Shown: positions 21,893-35,600 of the stretch, in pieces
How the letters are laid out: each line of letters starts with the position of its first letter
Position numbering within the stretch: the first letter of the stretch is position 1
Assembly (NCBI RefSeq): GCF_014066305.1
Contig: NW_023501062.1
Coordinates: 300,501 to 364,500 of the forward strand
DNA length: 64,000 nt
From: Letharia columbiana
Taxonomy: Eukaryota > Ascomycota > Lecanoromycetes > Lecanorales > Parmeliaceae
Direction of reading: 5' to 3'
Program-made: the position numbers and the translations under genes
Notes under the pieces: generated by a model
The model's database searches: none
What the model was told of the DNA's origin: nothing
The model's input: only the letters and a program-made list of their open reading frames with translations

Positions 21893-23143
21893 TTAGAACC
21901 CACGCGTCAATTCGGTAGCCTCAGCAGAACGCTGCGTCCTCAGCATTTCTTTTGCTTGAGACCACCGGCTTTCGACAAGCGCCGGACTCTCCCGCGCATA
22001 CCTCATCAATGCCGCTACGACGATACGGTATCCGGGTGCATCACTGTTCTCAAACTTGCACATGTGAGAATGATCGGCAGCTATGCCAGAGCGTTCCGTG
22101 TTGTCAAGAATGGGTGCGGCGGAACTCGCGTCGACAATCTCCTTGTTGTCAGCCACGATCAATACAGACAGAATGTAGCAAAAGAGGTGAAATACATAAG
22201 CTTTGCTAAGAGATATCGTGGTCTTCTCTTGTTCCCAGAAGAAGTATATACGAAACCTTTTCATCAAAGGCGCAAATTGGTCTGTCACATTCTGCAACGT
22301 TTCGGACCCTTCTCGAAGTGCGTTGAGAAGCTGGCCGTCTGTGTCTACGATAATTTTTGGTGTTACTGTACTGACCATATGCCGAGCTGTGCTAAACATT
22401 TTTGTTATGTCGCTACCGTGGTGCGGTGTCCCAAGGAAGAGAATTGCGTACGTAGAGACGAAGATTGAATGCAAATGCTCTATATGTGCCGAGGTTCTGC
22501 TGGCGGAGTAGGCCAGCGCCTGGAAGCCAAGTCGATTCGACCTATCTAATTTCGGATTGAGAAAGTACTGAAGATACCCTTTTGACAATGATACCCCCAA
22601 GTGAATGGCATACAAATATAATGGGCTTTTCTGAAGCGCCTTCTATCTATATGTGACCCGGTTAGTAGATCAATTAAAGAGCATTCGTAAAAATGCTTCA
22701 TGTCAACAAACATGACAGAGCGGCATGTCTTTAACAGCGCTGAAATGATTGGAGGAAATGAGAAGTATCTGTGGCTATTTCTTCTCGCTGACTGAGAGAA
22801 GAGAATAGGAATTGTTCCAGGGACTAGAGGAAGCCATACCTCACGGTCTGCTTGGAGCTGCGCGACATGTGCTGCCCATGAAAGAATGCACATTCGCATT
22901 GTAACCCCACGTCAGGATCCTGGCGTGGGGAAGAGCTTTAGGGAGCATGTCCTTGTCCCCCAGCCAAGGCACCTTTCATCCCTCGAATGTCCATGTCTTG
23001 AGAGCATTGCCACATAAGCCGTGAACTGCGACAATACTGAATGTGTGACCAGGCTGGGGTCTCTAGCTGGACGACCAGGGCGCATACTCCACTGTAGGGT
23101 TGAAACCTGCATAAAGCTTGATGACTCCATAATTCGTCGTCAT
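21893..23143 (-). pseudogene. Decayed alpha/beta-hydrolase-like NLR N-terminal domain
   Basis: This is a broken relative of the hydrolase-like domain in the facing NLR gene. Reading minus from 23143: MTTNYGVIKLYAGFNPTV, a 51-nt intron (23037-23087), then DIVAVHGLCGNALKTWTFEG, an in-frame TGA (22976-22978), then KVPWLGDKDMLPKALPHA and ILTWGYNANVHSF. The frame then shifts, apparently with a deletion, to HVAQLQADRE. After an uncertain gap it resumes as KPIIFVCHSLGGIIVKR (nucleophile Ser intact), an intron, ALAYSASRTSAHIEHLHSIF, LFLGTPHHGSDITK and, after a 54-nt in-frame intron with a GCTGAC branch point, DASSAAPIL and HSHMCKFENSDAPGY. It ends at 21893. No NB-ARC or repeats follow, so it is both mutated and truncated. 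Sequence error could explain the stop but not the missing parts. Confidence 0.7.
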
Positions 23144-24117
23144 TTTGCTCGTCGTCGTTTTGCAAACAGTACGTGGGTAACGTTTCTGGAAAGCTTCGGG
23201 TAGCGGAAAAAAGAGCAGCACTCAGTAATGTGAAACTGGTAGCTCTGTTATGGCTCTAGTCCGCTTCCTGAGGCCAAGCGGAAACAAACGAGGCTGAGAA
23301 CATGGGTGAGAGCTAGGTAATGTTGGGGGCATGCATGTATCTCGGGCTCGACCGACAGGAATTGATGATGAGATACGCCCGAGGGGCACTCGGGGTTAAG
23401 CTGCATATCGGCGTCTGGCTATGAGATTATTCACGCTCGAAGTTGCTTGATGAAATCAATCATGACCGTCGTTGCAAATGGAATGAAGATGTGCCTAAGC
23501 TAAAAGCCTCTCTACTGCTACTCTCGCAGTAAATACGCGGCGCCAATGTCTGTAAAGCTTCCTATCTTGACAGCCAATATTAATGATGGTCTAGGATCGC
23601 TCGCGGGGGAAAAAAACCCCCAAAACAAAAAAAAAAAAAAAAAAACACATTTCCAACGAGGTTATTAGAGATTTTGCTTGGATATATAGATATTAGCGCA
23701 AAGAACAACTCTTATGAAGTTTAGTTGGAAGAGGGATTGGTGTTAGTAAGGTAACGTGAGGTTGCTTGGCGTGTGCCTTTTTTAAGGATCGCTCTGCACA
23801 TTCGCTAGGAACCTTGGAAGGGAAAGGGGCAGAATCCAGCCTTGGCGCGCTTAAACCTTGAACCGTGAACCCTATTGAATCTTGATGCCTCGGAAAATCG
23901 AGATGTAGTCTAGATATGATTCTCATGATTCCCATGAATCCATGACTTTAAATTCCCCCTTTCCTTCTGTGAAGTATTGAAGCTGCTTCCTTGAGTGACA
24001 TCCCGTCAGCTTATACGCACCCTGACACCCTGACACCCTGACAGCCACTGACAGATAACCGTTTCCCCACCATACCCCACTACGTGACTACCGGCTCCAC
24101 TATCAACCCTCTCCACC
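23144..24117. other. Intergenic region with a second A/C homopolymer tract and a short tandem repeat
   Basis: Nearly 1 kb without a convincing gene. At 23605-23648 there is a run of G5, A7, C5 and a long A stretch with single C, resembling the artefact in the NLR gene. At 24019-24042 the 8-nt unit accctgac occurs three times in tandem, about 75 nt before the next start codon. Confidence 0.55.
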
Positions 24118-25743
24118 ATGTCTGCCGGGCACAATGAGCCGAAACTGCTCTACAGCGTCGGCAACATAAGTGCATACCACATTCAAGATGGCCAAGAGTC
24201 ACCTCTCAGCCACTCTGGACCGCAGACCTTGTCCTTGCTCATGGTCCCAACATCATCCCCTTTCGCTGACCTATCTTCCGCCAATCCTTCTAGTGCAGCA
24301 CCTGAGGAGGACTTCTACCTGCACCTGCATCTCCCCCCAGAGCTCGACCTCTCCCTACCTGCGACAACTCAGATCTACCACCAGCCTCCAAGAAGCTACC
24401 TGATCCCACGATGGGATCTAGGACCAGAGAGTGGTGCTTTCACTCGCATTGAGTTTCCTAAGATTGGGACTGGACCTGACAGGGTCACGCAGGAAGATGT
24501 AGATACGTTTGAGACGATTCTAGCACAATGCACTGCGTTTCTGGAACGGGCGAGCTTCACATCTGCGGGTGAAAAGAAATATAATCCGGCGAATTACGCT
24601 CCTGGCGAGGGTTATGTTGGCTCTGGCCTGGGTGGCACTGAGAAGGGCCACATTGTCCTTGTGGATGAAGAGGATGGGTCAGTCGTTGGCGAGCTTGGGG
24701 AGGGGTTCCACGTTGTTGAGGGCAAGGATGTACACGCCGGCTCAAAGAGTATGATAAACTCTCCTACCAAGGGCATTGAATTGGAAGGAAGCATGCTAAC
24801 TCTTCCAGGACCTGTTGAGATTCAATTGCCCCAGGAAGGCGAAGGCAACCAGATCAACATCACCAATGCTTCAGAAGAATATCTCAAGATGGCGAAGCAT
24901 CCTGCCTACAAAGACTCAACCCTGGTGCAAAATGCTGCTGTGGCTTCTCGTCTTATAGTCACGGGATCTGGATGGCTAGCGGATCAGATGACCACCGGGG
25001 CAGACAACTTCACTAAGAAGACGAAGCCGAACCCCAAACCTATGACTTTCACACCGACTACTCAAGCAAGGGTGAGAAAACTGAACAGCGTCACCCAGGG
25101 CGCTGTGGGCCTGTCCGCAAAGACCGTTGGCCAAGTCACCAGACATGCGCAGAACCTTGGCGCAACCTTAACTCGCCGGAGCGAGCAACAGAAAAAGAAC
25201 CATAAAGCTGACAGAGAAGGCTACAAACCAGGCTTGTTGAACAAATCTATGATGGCGTTTTCGACCATCGCAGACGGCGTCGATTATGCTTCGCGTAACC
25301 TTTTGGCTTCGGGATCCAGCGCTGCGACTCAGGTCGTTGGCCATCGGTACGGAGAAAATGCAAGAAATGTTGCCGGAAGTATTGCAGGTGGCGTGAGGAA
25401 CGTAGGTCTTGTTTACGTAGATGCCGCGGGGGTTTCGCGGAGAGCAGTCATCAAGTAAGTCTCAGTCACTGGACAGCTTATCAACTCGGACACAACGGCT
25501 AATTGGACGACTAGATCGGTTGCAAAGGGGATGGTGGTTGGCAGAGCGCCTGGTGGAGGAGACTTGGTAGTTGGCGGTGGAGATGGCGGGGCCATTCCTC
25601 CCGAGGCGATGCCTGCTGATAAACCCGGGACGGTGGGAAACCAGAGTATGGGCGCGGGGTCGGGTACGCAAGTTGGCTTTGGCAACAAGACTGCTCCAAT
25701 AACAGAGAAGTCGAGCTCATTGGGTGAGCCACTGGGCTCCTAA
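24118..25743 (+). CDS. Senescence/spartin-domain protein
   Basis: Fungal protein with a C-terminal senescence domain, found in plant and animal proteins linked to lipid droplets and membranes. Exons 24118-25454 and 25515-25743 (60-nt intron) give 521 aa. The N-terminal 150 residues form a conserved beta-rich region (LLYSVGNISAYHI, YLIPRWDLGPESGAFTRIEF). The senescence domain begins near residue 260 with VASRLIVTGSGWLADQMTTG and continues with TQARVRKLNSVTQGAVGLSA, DGVDYASRNLLASGSSAAT and VGHRYGENARNVAGSIAGGV. The C terminus after the intron is Gly-rich. No membrane segment is clear, though the Ala/Gly-rich helices may be amphipathic. The cellular role in fungi is not established. Confidence 0.87.
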
Positions 25744-27503
25744 GCATCCCGGCGAGCAATGCTCGAACGCCGCCCATCATTTATAAAGCGTCCGCCGGGA
25801 TCGTTCACCAACCTGTGGCTCCATCGCAACACAAGACAAAACGTATTTGCTAAGACTACCGCTTCGCATATGGATCTGCTCGGGTAGATATTCATGTGGC
25901 AACATGCTATTAGGGTCAATGGAACAGGCAAGTCTTTTGGCGAAAAAGCCTCAACATAGGACCCGAGCAACGGTACTTTCCACCATGCTCGCTGCCAATG
26001 TAGGTGTTAATTTCAGCTGTAAATGTCACTAAAAGAAGAAGGTGTCAGCACCCAAGGAAGAATTGCTGTCAGTCGGATACTCTGCCTAACCTGCTCTCAC
26101 ACCCAAGTTCAAAGGCTTGATGCGAGTCGGTGGGCAGAAGGCAGGGCAGAAGGCAGGAGGATTTCCGCGCCTAGGACCTGGCACGTTTACTACATAATAT
26201 CTTGTCTGCTGCTCGGGCCTCATTATGATGTGCTTGTGGCTTACCCCGGGTCTTCCCATCTCTCCATAGTCCAAGGATGGAAGCTGAAACACCTATCCCA
26301 TGCAGGCAGGAGACTTGAGGCGCAAATTCAAGTCTATTCATAGGTGGAAAATCATTAATCTTAATCGTTTCCTTGGGCGCTTGATGATACCAAACCACTT
26401 GAAGTTGAAGTTGCCCCTTGAGACCAGTGAGACGTGAGTTGAAGATAGAGTGAGAGTGCCTATCTTTGAAGCTATTGTTGTTATTATTATTATTATGATT
26501 ATTATTATTATTGTACAATTAATCAGTCCAAGTAGCTGAGCGTTTTGTAAATATATTTGCTAACATCAGCCCTTCCAATCGAAAAGTCTGGGCTGGGCCG
26601 CCCAAGAAAAAGTTGCTTTCCTTGAACACACCCCCCCCATGCTCCAAAGAAATTGCGGCAGGGAACTCTAACCGATTCTGAAAGAAACCGATCCAACTCT
26701 GCAACAAAAACAACATCCAGCTTTAAAGCACACCTCTGACCTTTCACTCTCCCCCCGCCTACCGCTTCCTTACAAGGCCAGGCCGCACCGGCTTCTCGAG
26801 GCTCTTGAACGACGCCAATTTCACCAATGATAGCTGTATAGCTTCATTTCCGACCGTCGTTCCCACGCTCCTTCATCTGCGTTTCCTTGCCTTTCTCTGA
26901 CATGTGCTCTTAATTCCCGGCGATACTTCTATACAAACCTTCCGATTTGGCGCACAACCGACGTCTTTATACCATCCCAATGACAGAGCATACTCATTGA
27001 GTAGAAAGATTGCGCTCTCTGTTCTCTACCATATCGGAGCAGGACAACGCCTCCTACTATTAAGAGCTTCGTCAAGCCCAGCTGCATAGGATACAGCCTG
27101 AAATCCTTGGTTTTACACTGACCCAACATCTTTAGAAAGTACGATCCACGGCCGACGTCTTCGATTTTCCTACCACATTGGCCAGCGCTGGGCTTCCAGA
27201 ACATTCAACCAAGACACAGAGTCTCGGCTTGGTCCTGTTAATTGGCTGAGACTCAGCTCTCTGGAAAATTGACTTGTTGCATGGTCTAATTACCAGAAGA
27301 CTACAAAGAGGTGGAGCTCGCCGTGGCTCTGCTACATCCCGAACACCGCGAGTCAAGTCGATCAGGACTGCCCGGCGAGATTGGAGTCTCCACGCCACTT
27401 TAGAGAGGCACCAGAGGGTCGCAACGGAAGAGGGTCATACATTTGGCCTGTGTCAAAGAGTGGGCGGGAACAAGCCGGAGCAGGTACGTTGTCGATTGCT
27501 ACG
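25744..27503. other. Intergenic region upstream of the protein kinase gene
   Basis: About 1.76 kb. It includes a TTA/ATT trinucleotide microsatellite (26474-26515), a C8 run near 26632 and pyrimidine-rich stretches likely to be promoter or 5' leader of the kinase gene. The kinase frame is open upstream to 27381 but only from non-ATG codons. I see no other gene. Confidence 0.5.
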
Positions 27504-30500
27504 ATGCAAGTAGCTTCGCAACAGACACAATCACCAGTCGGCCCTGGCACATATGCCGTGGACCCTTCTTTAGCATCACGACGGCAATACTCCCAGCAAA
27601 CCTCACAAGCAGGTGACCAGAGCCAGAGCCACTCGCAACCGAGAAGCTCACCTCACTCATCGACACGACCATCGACACGGCCAAGCGGTAACGGAAATCA
27701 AACTCTGGAGCCTGATGCCTCTCAACAAGCTCCATACCAATCTTCTGCGGGGGCCTATCATTCGAACTCGAGTACCCCTCGCGGTCAGGACATGGCTAGC
27801 ACTACCCATGCATCCCCAATGATCCCTACTACATCTTCGTCTCCTCCGCATCAGCAGAGTCGGAGAGACCAACGAGGGCAGCAATCACATCAAGCCCGCC
27901 CACCAATATCACCACCTCCAAGAACCTCGTCAAATCAACGTGGCCAAAGTATCGGTTTACCATCGAATGCACCCCTTGCCGATAGAACAGCTTCCTCGCG
28001 GCAGACTGGTCAAGCGATTGACGAGCGCCAATCTGCATCCCGCAGTGCTGCAGCAGAATCACTGAGTGGTGGTGAACCTGGAATAGACAATGATGCGGCA
28101 GCAGCAAGATCACGACGGAGAGGGCCGACTTCGTCGGAAGGACCGCAAAGGGCATCAAGCACCCGAGAACCAGGCTCTCAACAGTCACCCACCGCCGTGG
28201 AAAACCGCTCAGCCTCAAATGTAGCCTCCGCAGCGTCTCACACCAGGCCTGGAAGAGATGAAAGCCAAATAATTAACCGAGTCGTGGTGGACGATCCTGC
28301 TGTCGACCTCAAACGCGAACAAGAACGGCAATTGGAATCCGTGCCAGGACTAGCGGTCGTGAATAACGTGACCGCTGAAGACGTCGGCAGGGCAGCTCCT
28401 CGAAGCAGGCAAGATTATTCGGCCAGTGCAGGAAATCCAGGACGAAGAAAAGAGACGCGATTTGGTGAATATATTCTCGGGCAGACTCTCGGCGAAGGAG
28501 AATTCGGCAAAGTCAAGTTGGGCTGGAAAAAGAATGGGGAGGTTCAAGTAGCGATCAAGCTCATCCGACGAGAGAGCCTTGGGCAGAACCCAAGTCGACT
28601 GCCCAAGATCTACCGCGAGGTGTCCATCTTGAGGGGCCTCGAGCATCCAAATATTGTCAAACTCCATGAAATGATTGAGACGCCTCCCTACATTGGTATC
28701 ATTTTGGAGTATGCATCTGGTGGTGAATTGTTCGACTATATCTTGAATCATCGGTATCTGAAAGACAACACAGCCCGAAAGCTATTCGCCCAGCTTGTTT
28801 CAGGGGTTGGCTACCTACACAAGAAGGGTATTGTGCATCGAGATCTCAAACTTGAGAATCTTCTGCTTGACCGAAATCGTAATATTGTTATCACGGACTT
28901 CGGTTTTGCCAACACCTTTGATCCCCGCGATGAGCTGGGTGAAGACATTGAGAAAAAACTGACGGACCGGGAATTTGTCCGGAGGATGGATCTGGAGCGA
29001 GTCCAGAACGGGAGTCGGAGAGGAGATTTGATGGCGACAAGCTGTGGTAGTCCGTGCTACGCAGCACCTGAGCTTGTAGTGACAGATTCTCTCTATACCG
29101 GAAGGAAGGTCGACGTTTGGAGTTGTGGGGTCATCCTGGTAAGACACTCTTCCAGCAACCAGGTCAACGAACAGTCTAATTTTTGCTATAGTACGCTATG
29201 TTGGCTGGCTACCTGCCCTTTGACGATGACCCTGCGAATCCTGAAGGGGATAACATTAATTTACTTTACAAGTACATTACGACTACAGCTCTTACCTTCC
29301 CAGAATACGTCACTCCGCATGCTCGTGACCTCTTGCGAAGGATCCTAGTCGCCGACCCCAGGCAGCGAGCGGATTTATTTGAGGTCGCCAGGCATAGTTG
29401 GTTAAGCGATTTTGCGCATGTGGTGGCACAAGTCACAAGCAGTACCACGACCGTTGGCGAGATTGCGAATACCACTGTCACAGCAGGTAGAGTCTCTCTC
29501 TTCCACACTGTCTCTTACATGTGTTTTGCAGCCACCTTTGCTCTGAATCCGGATGTTTTGCTTGCCAAAATAAAGCTGACTCTGTTCTCACTAGATCCAC
29601 AAGATGCTCCTCTGCTCGTCCGCAGTGCTTCTGTTAGAGAACCAGCCAAAGCACATCCGTCCAACATGTCTCCTGTTGGCGCGCTCACTCATCAAGGTAA
29701 AATTGACCCTGAGCAAGCGATTGAAAAAGCCAAAGCACCTCGTGATCCTAAAAGAAGGACTGTGCAAGTTGAATACGTCGCTCCGCAAAGCCAGACAGTT
29801 AGAGGCGAAGGTCTGCCTCTCATCAGCTCACCCGCTACAGATGTCTCTCCCCAAGCTGCTTCAACAGGTCAACAGAAGACTCGCGCCAGGGCCGGCAACG
29901 AAGGGCCGGAACCTGTCCCTCGACAATACAGTGCGACGACTAAGTCTTCGCCGCAAGACGCATCGGTTGCACCGGCCCCGAGGTCAAGTCAAGCATATCA
30001 ACAGGGGCCAAATAGAACCCAGTATCGACCTAGCAGCTCCCAGCGAGACATGGCGCCTCCTTCACGGCCACCGAAGGATCTACCTCGTTCTGTGTCTGAA
30101 TCTACTAGCGCGTTCGGCCCGCTTCCAACCTCGACCGTAACCAGGCCCACTACTGGAGGGTCTATGGCTTCCACAGCTGGTCGATTACCTTCCAGAGGAA
30201 ACTCTTATAGTCAACCACTTCCACCTACGGTGGCACCGACAAATGCAGAAGGACGGCTTGCGCAGCCCAAGAGTGGCAAGCAATACAATATCTCAGCGCC
30301 GATTCCCCAATCAGGACCTTACGGTCAGAATGAATCAATCGGTCTGCCAAGCACTCAGCAGTATGAGCCTCCAACATTAGGAGATCACAGAGATCAATCT
30401 CGAGGGCACAAACGGTCAAATACTTTGGGAAACTTTTTCAGGACAGGTTCGATCTCTGGTGGCAGGTCGCAACCTCAGTCGCCTGGGGAGCCACAAAGAG

Positions 30501-31345
30501 AGAAAAGATATCCACCTACAAGCATGAAGGCTCCGATAGCAGCTGATAGTCCCCGGCAATCAACAGATTCACGGCGGCCCTCATTCAGCTTCGGACGGAA
30601 GAGCAGCGATTTGAGAAAGATCACTGATCTACCCAAACAGGAGAAGCCACGGAGATTCTCTCTATTGCCCGCTTCTTTCTCATTAAAGGGATTCACCAGC
30701 ACTGGCAGTGGGAAAGATGCGAGCAACGAGATGAGACCAACTTCTGAGCGGAGGCCGTCGAGCAACGTTCAGTCAGCCCTTTCAAGCCGAGCTCAATCGC
30801 GTCCGCAGACCATGGCATACAGTAGAGGCCAAAGTGGAGGCAATAGCTACGGACAAGAGGAGAACTTCCCCGCAACATATGATGGTTCGCGGGACCGTGC
30901 ACGAGATAGTCCTGTACAACAGACGCGAAGAAAAGATGTCCCTTCTCGAGGTGGGCAGCAGAGCGAATATGACAACCCACAGACCGAGACTCCTCACGAT
31001 CCTTACCCCACTTCGAAGCCACTGCAACCGGGCCAATCGTATCTGGACACGCCTACAGAGTCCCAGATATCTATTAATCATCGACGCGAGCGGCCTGTCT
31101 ATCCTCAGGGTTTTAACGAATACGAAGAAGAGGCAGCCGGTACATCGATTGCTCAAAACCGAAGCGGACGTGGACCGAATGTTCTACAAAAGAACAATCG
31201 GAAATTCGCAGATGCGTACGAGCAAGACGCGGATCCAAGTTATGGGGTGGGGGGTCAACACGCCGGGACGTCTGGGGCAGCGAGAAGGGTGATGGATTTC
31301 TTTAGAAGGAGAGGCAAAGCAAGAGCCGGGGAGGAGAGGGTGTGA
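27504..31345 (+). CDS. Ser/Thr protein kinase, Kin4-like
   Basis: Cytosolic Ser/Thr kinase resembling yeast Kin4/Frk1, which act in spindle-position control. Three exons, 27504-29138, 29192-29486 and 29595-31345, give 1226 aa. Residues 1-310 are Ser/Gln/Pro-rich and disordered. The kinase domain starts near 316: FGEYILGQTLGEGEFGKV, VAIKLI, HRDLKLENLL, DFGFAN, SCGSPCYAAPELV and DVWSCGVILYAML. Between DFG and the APE motif lies a long insert (EDIEKKLTDREFVRRMD) characteristic of the Kin4 group. After the kinase domain there are about 590 disordered residues rich in Ser, Gln and Arg, with RSNTLGNFFRTGS and SFSFGRKSS. The second intron is 108 nt with no in-frame stop, so retention would insert 36 residues. 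Kin4 orthology is inferred from the insert. Confidence 0.87.
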
Positions 31346-32687
31346 GAGAAAGATATGAGAGAAAATGGTGGACTGTCGAGAAGGGGCGACTGGGATACAC
31401 AACAAGGGGCGCTATCCATGCTGCCTGCAAGTTGCTCGGCGCTTTCCATACCCCCTTATCCATTCAGGATATAGCAGCGTGATGGAATGAGCTTGCTTGT
31501 ACATGGTACGGCGCATTGGAGCAAAGCATTTCAGGAGGCGTCTTTTCCGTCCTTGCTGGAAGAGTTGGGACATACTTATCATTGGGCAGTTTTACTAGAG
31601 TGCAAGCTAGCGCTTGGGGCGTGTAATTCGACATATCACAGTGGCACAGTGCAATATTCCCTTGCTGCATGTCTAAAACGGGTGGAGAGAGATAGAATTA
31701 ATCCATTGTAATGAGAAGCCTCCTCGCAGGCAATAGATGTGAGCTTGGTTGGGACGGACAAGACCATTCTTGGGGCGTTTCAAGGTACACATTGAATGAC
31801 ATATCATTCTCTGCCTCCAAAATACGAGTCTGTACCCCGGGATTAAAGGGCAAGATGTTAGTTGAAAATGAGGCATTCTGATACATGATAGTAATGGATT
31901 GGTGTCTTGAGTAAGGTAAGTAAAGTAGGTAGTGAGTAGAGTACTTCATGCAGCTTTCCCCGCATCGTTGTTAGTTAAGGTGTCTCGGGTGTGGGCGTGT
32001 TGAAAGGCGGGGTAGTATTGCAAATCGCATGTCTAAAGTAAAGTACCTAAGTCATAGGCAATCCTCTAGTACCTTAATTAGTGGTAGAGTATGCCTTCCT
32101 TTAACTCTTACTCCTTACCCTTGGTCCCTTGCCTTGCCTTCTACTGTCCTCGACTGAAATACAGCGCTGTCTGCCACAGTGGTCATGGACTCGCCTCATG
32201 TGTGTATGTGCCAGGATCTGAACAATGCTTGGTACTTGAAGCTGGTCTTTCTGCTATATGCAAGCCTTCCATCTTTTGAACCAGAACCGTTCCCACGGGC
32301 TCCAATCCACATCAATTGCCAGTATCGGGCCTTCTGGTGTCTATCCCATTGGAAGGAACGGATCTTCTGGAAAAGCTCTGCACCTTCCCAGCATGGTCCT
32401 CAGCGGGCCTTTCCTCTTGCCGTTACCTGCTTTCAACGTCCAATGATCTCCTGGCCCACTTCGTCATAAATGTCATAGCACATGCTATCCTACAGAGTAC
32501 CTGGAGGTACAAAAGGAGCATGGATGCCCCCACACCGTGGCTAATTGAGGGCGTTTTCCTCTTGTCTTCATCAATATCGATCCTTGGTCGAGCCTTTGCC
32601 ATAGCACCTTTGCTGGCTTTCACCTACCTTTTTTTCCTTCTCGCTTATGCTACTGGCTGCTTCAAGCTACGTCCACCTAGCCCAGTC
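31346..32687. other. Intergenic region between the kinase and alpha-glucosidase genes
   Basis: About 1.3 kb. It holds AAGTAAAGTA/TAAAGTAAAGTACC-type tracts (31915-31945 and 32034-32050), pyrimidine-rich promoter-like sequence and no gene. The glucosidase frame extends upstream to 32316 and would add a hydrophobic segment, but only from a non-ATG start and in front of a proper signal peptide. Confidence 0.5.
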
Positions 32688-35600
32688 ATGTTTCATTCTC
32701 CCCTCTCCATTTTCAACCTCTTCATTTTCTGCACTCTGCAACTGAGCAGATTTTCCAATGCTCAGAATGCCGTTTCAACGACGACTTCATATGCGGGGAC
32801 ACCAACCAGTTTCAGACCCGTATTCACTGTGCCGTCGTCTGCTGATGTCGGCGCAACGTTGATACCTAACATTGAAGACCCGCAAGCCAAAGATGCTCAA
32901 AATGTTTGTCCCGGATACACTGCCTCTAATGTTGCTCGAAACCCACTGGGGTTGACAGCGACCTTGACGCTAGCCGGCTCATCATGCAATGTATACGGGA
33001 ACGATATCCATACCTTGAACCTGACCGTCCAGTATCAATCCGCAGATCGCCTTGCTATCAGGATTACGCCAGCGGTGATCGACGCTTCGAACTCTTCTTA
33101 CTACAACTTGCCAAGCTACATTGTTCACCAGCCCACTCCTGATGCTGATGCGAACAGTACGAGCTTGTCAAGCGATCTGAGTTTTGTATGGAGTAATGAT
33201 CCGACATTCTCGTTTTCCGTCTACAGAGTCTCTACTGGTGACACCCTTTTCTCAACACTTGGGACAAAGCTGGTATTCGAAGATCAATTCGTGGAGTTCG
33301 CCAGCACTTTGCCTGATAATTATAACCTTTACGGATTGGGGGAGACAATCCATGCACTCAGGCTGGGAAACAACTTCACTAAAACGATGTATGCCGCTGA
33401 TACAGGAGATACGATCGACACGTAAGTCGGGTTTCAAGCCCTCCTCGATGATTTTTTGTTCCACATCTGATCCCCTAAATCCAGGAATTTGTACGGCTCG
33501 CACCCTTTCTACTTAGACACGAGGTACTACGAAGCCGACACCACTGGCAATTTTTCGCTGGTCACCACTAATGAGACTAATGCAATCGCGGACTATGTAT
33601 CATACTCACATGGAGTGTACAACCGTAACGCCCACGGCCAAGAGATACTTCTGAGGCCAACAAACATCACCTGGCGTCTCCTTGGAGGTAGTATCGACAT
33701 GTATGTCTTCGCAGGGCCCACCCAACCAGAGATCACCGCAGCATATCAGATGAGTGCTGTCGGGCTACCAACCATGCAACAATACTTCACGTTCGGATTC
33801 CACCAGTGCAGATGGGGCTATGCGAACTGGACTGTACTCCAATCCGTGGTCGATAACTACGAGGCGTTCGGGATTCCGTTGGAAAACATATGGACTGATA
33901 TCGATTACATGAGCCAGTATAGAGATTTCGACAACGACCCCATCCGGTTTAATTACAGCGAAGGAGCGGGCTTCCTATCCGCTCTTCATGCTAGTGGTAA
34001 GCATTACATACCCATCATTGACTCGGCCATCTATGTTCCAAACCCATCGAACGCCAGTGATAACTACAGCACATTCGACAATGGCAATGCGACAGATGCT
34101 TTCATCACCAATCCAGATGGTAGCTTGTACATCGGTGATGTCTGGCCGGGCTACACCGTCTTCCCCGATTGGATTTCTGGAGGTGCCGGACAATGGTGGA
34201 TCAACGAGATGGTCAATTGGCATAGCAAGCTGGCCTTTGACGGAGCATGGATCGACATGTCAGAAGCCTCATCTTTCTGTGTGGGCAGCTGTGGTTCGGA
34301 GAACATCACCTTGAATCCCGTGCACCCATCTTTTGCGCTTCCTGGCGAACCGGGTAACGTTGTTTACGGCTACCCAGAGGGCTTCAATTTGACAAACGCC
34401 ACGGATGCAGCTTCAGCTTCTTCCGCAGCAGCTAGCCAGGCGTCAGCTAATGCCGCGGCTTCTTCTTCTGGTGATACTATTTATCTAAGGACTATTCCTA
34501 CTCCAGGCGTGCGAGACGTCAACCACCCTCCCTATGTGATCAACAATGTCCAGGGCGATCTTGCGGTGCACGCAATATCGCCGAATGCCACTCATGCGGA
34601 CGGTATGCAGGAATACGAACTCCATAATTTGTTCGGCCACCAGATTCTGAACGCGACCTATCATGCGCTCCTGGCCGCAATACCAATAGTGCGGCCGTTC
34701 ATCATTGGTCGATCAACTTTTGCGGGCAGTGGCAAGTGGGCAGGGCACTGGGGTGGTGACAATACGAGTCTCTTTGCTTATATGTTCTTCTCTATCCCTC
34801 AAGCTCTATCGTTCTCCTTATTCGGCATCCCTATGTTCGGCGTTGATACCTGCGGTTTCAACGGCAACACGGACGAAGAGTTATGCAACCGTTGGATGCA
34901 GCTGTCCGCTTTCTTCCCTTTCTACCGGTATGTTCAACTCGGAGTCATCCCTGGCCCCTCAATACTCCTAATGGAGTCGTGGGACAGGTTGTGGGAGCGC
35001 GGACGGCCTCCTGCCCCCGCTGTACCCCATCGGCTTGTCTTACGGCCTAAATTTGTGTCATGAGAGGGGTATGCTGACTGCAGAATAGGAATCACAATAC
35101 ACTTGGCGCCAATTCGCAGGAGGCGTACATATGGTCATCCGTCATCGATGCCAGCAAGACAGCAATGAACATCAGATATCAGCTCTTGCCATACATATAC
35201 ACCCTGTTCTACCTGGCTCATAACACTGGCTCAACCGTTATGCGTGCTTTGGCCTGGGAGTTTCCTCATGATCCCTCCCTCGCAGCCGCAGACCGGCAGT
35301 TCTTCCTTGGACCAGCCATTCTTGTCACACCGGTCCTAGACCAAGGAGCCACCTCCGTCGACGGAGTCTTTCCCGGCGTGGGCAAAGGTGAGGTGTACTA
35401 CGATTGGTACACACTTGCTGCCGTCGATGCATCAGCTAGAGAGAACGTAACGATTGACGCACCGTTGGGCCACATTCCTGTCTACGTCCGAGGCAACAAC
35501 GTGATACCGACGCAGGAGCCGGCGTTGGTGACCAGAGACGCACGGAAGAACCCCTGGGGTGTGATCGCTGCCCTGAGTCTGGAGGGATCTGCGAGTGGGA

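Noticed and set aside
32316..32687. N-terminal extension of the alpha-glucosidase with extra hydrophobic segments
   Set aside because: It begins at a non-ATG codon, and the ATG at 32688 is followed by a standard signal peptide.
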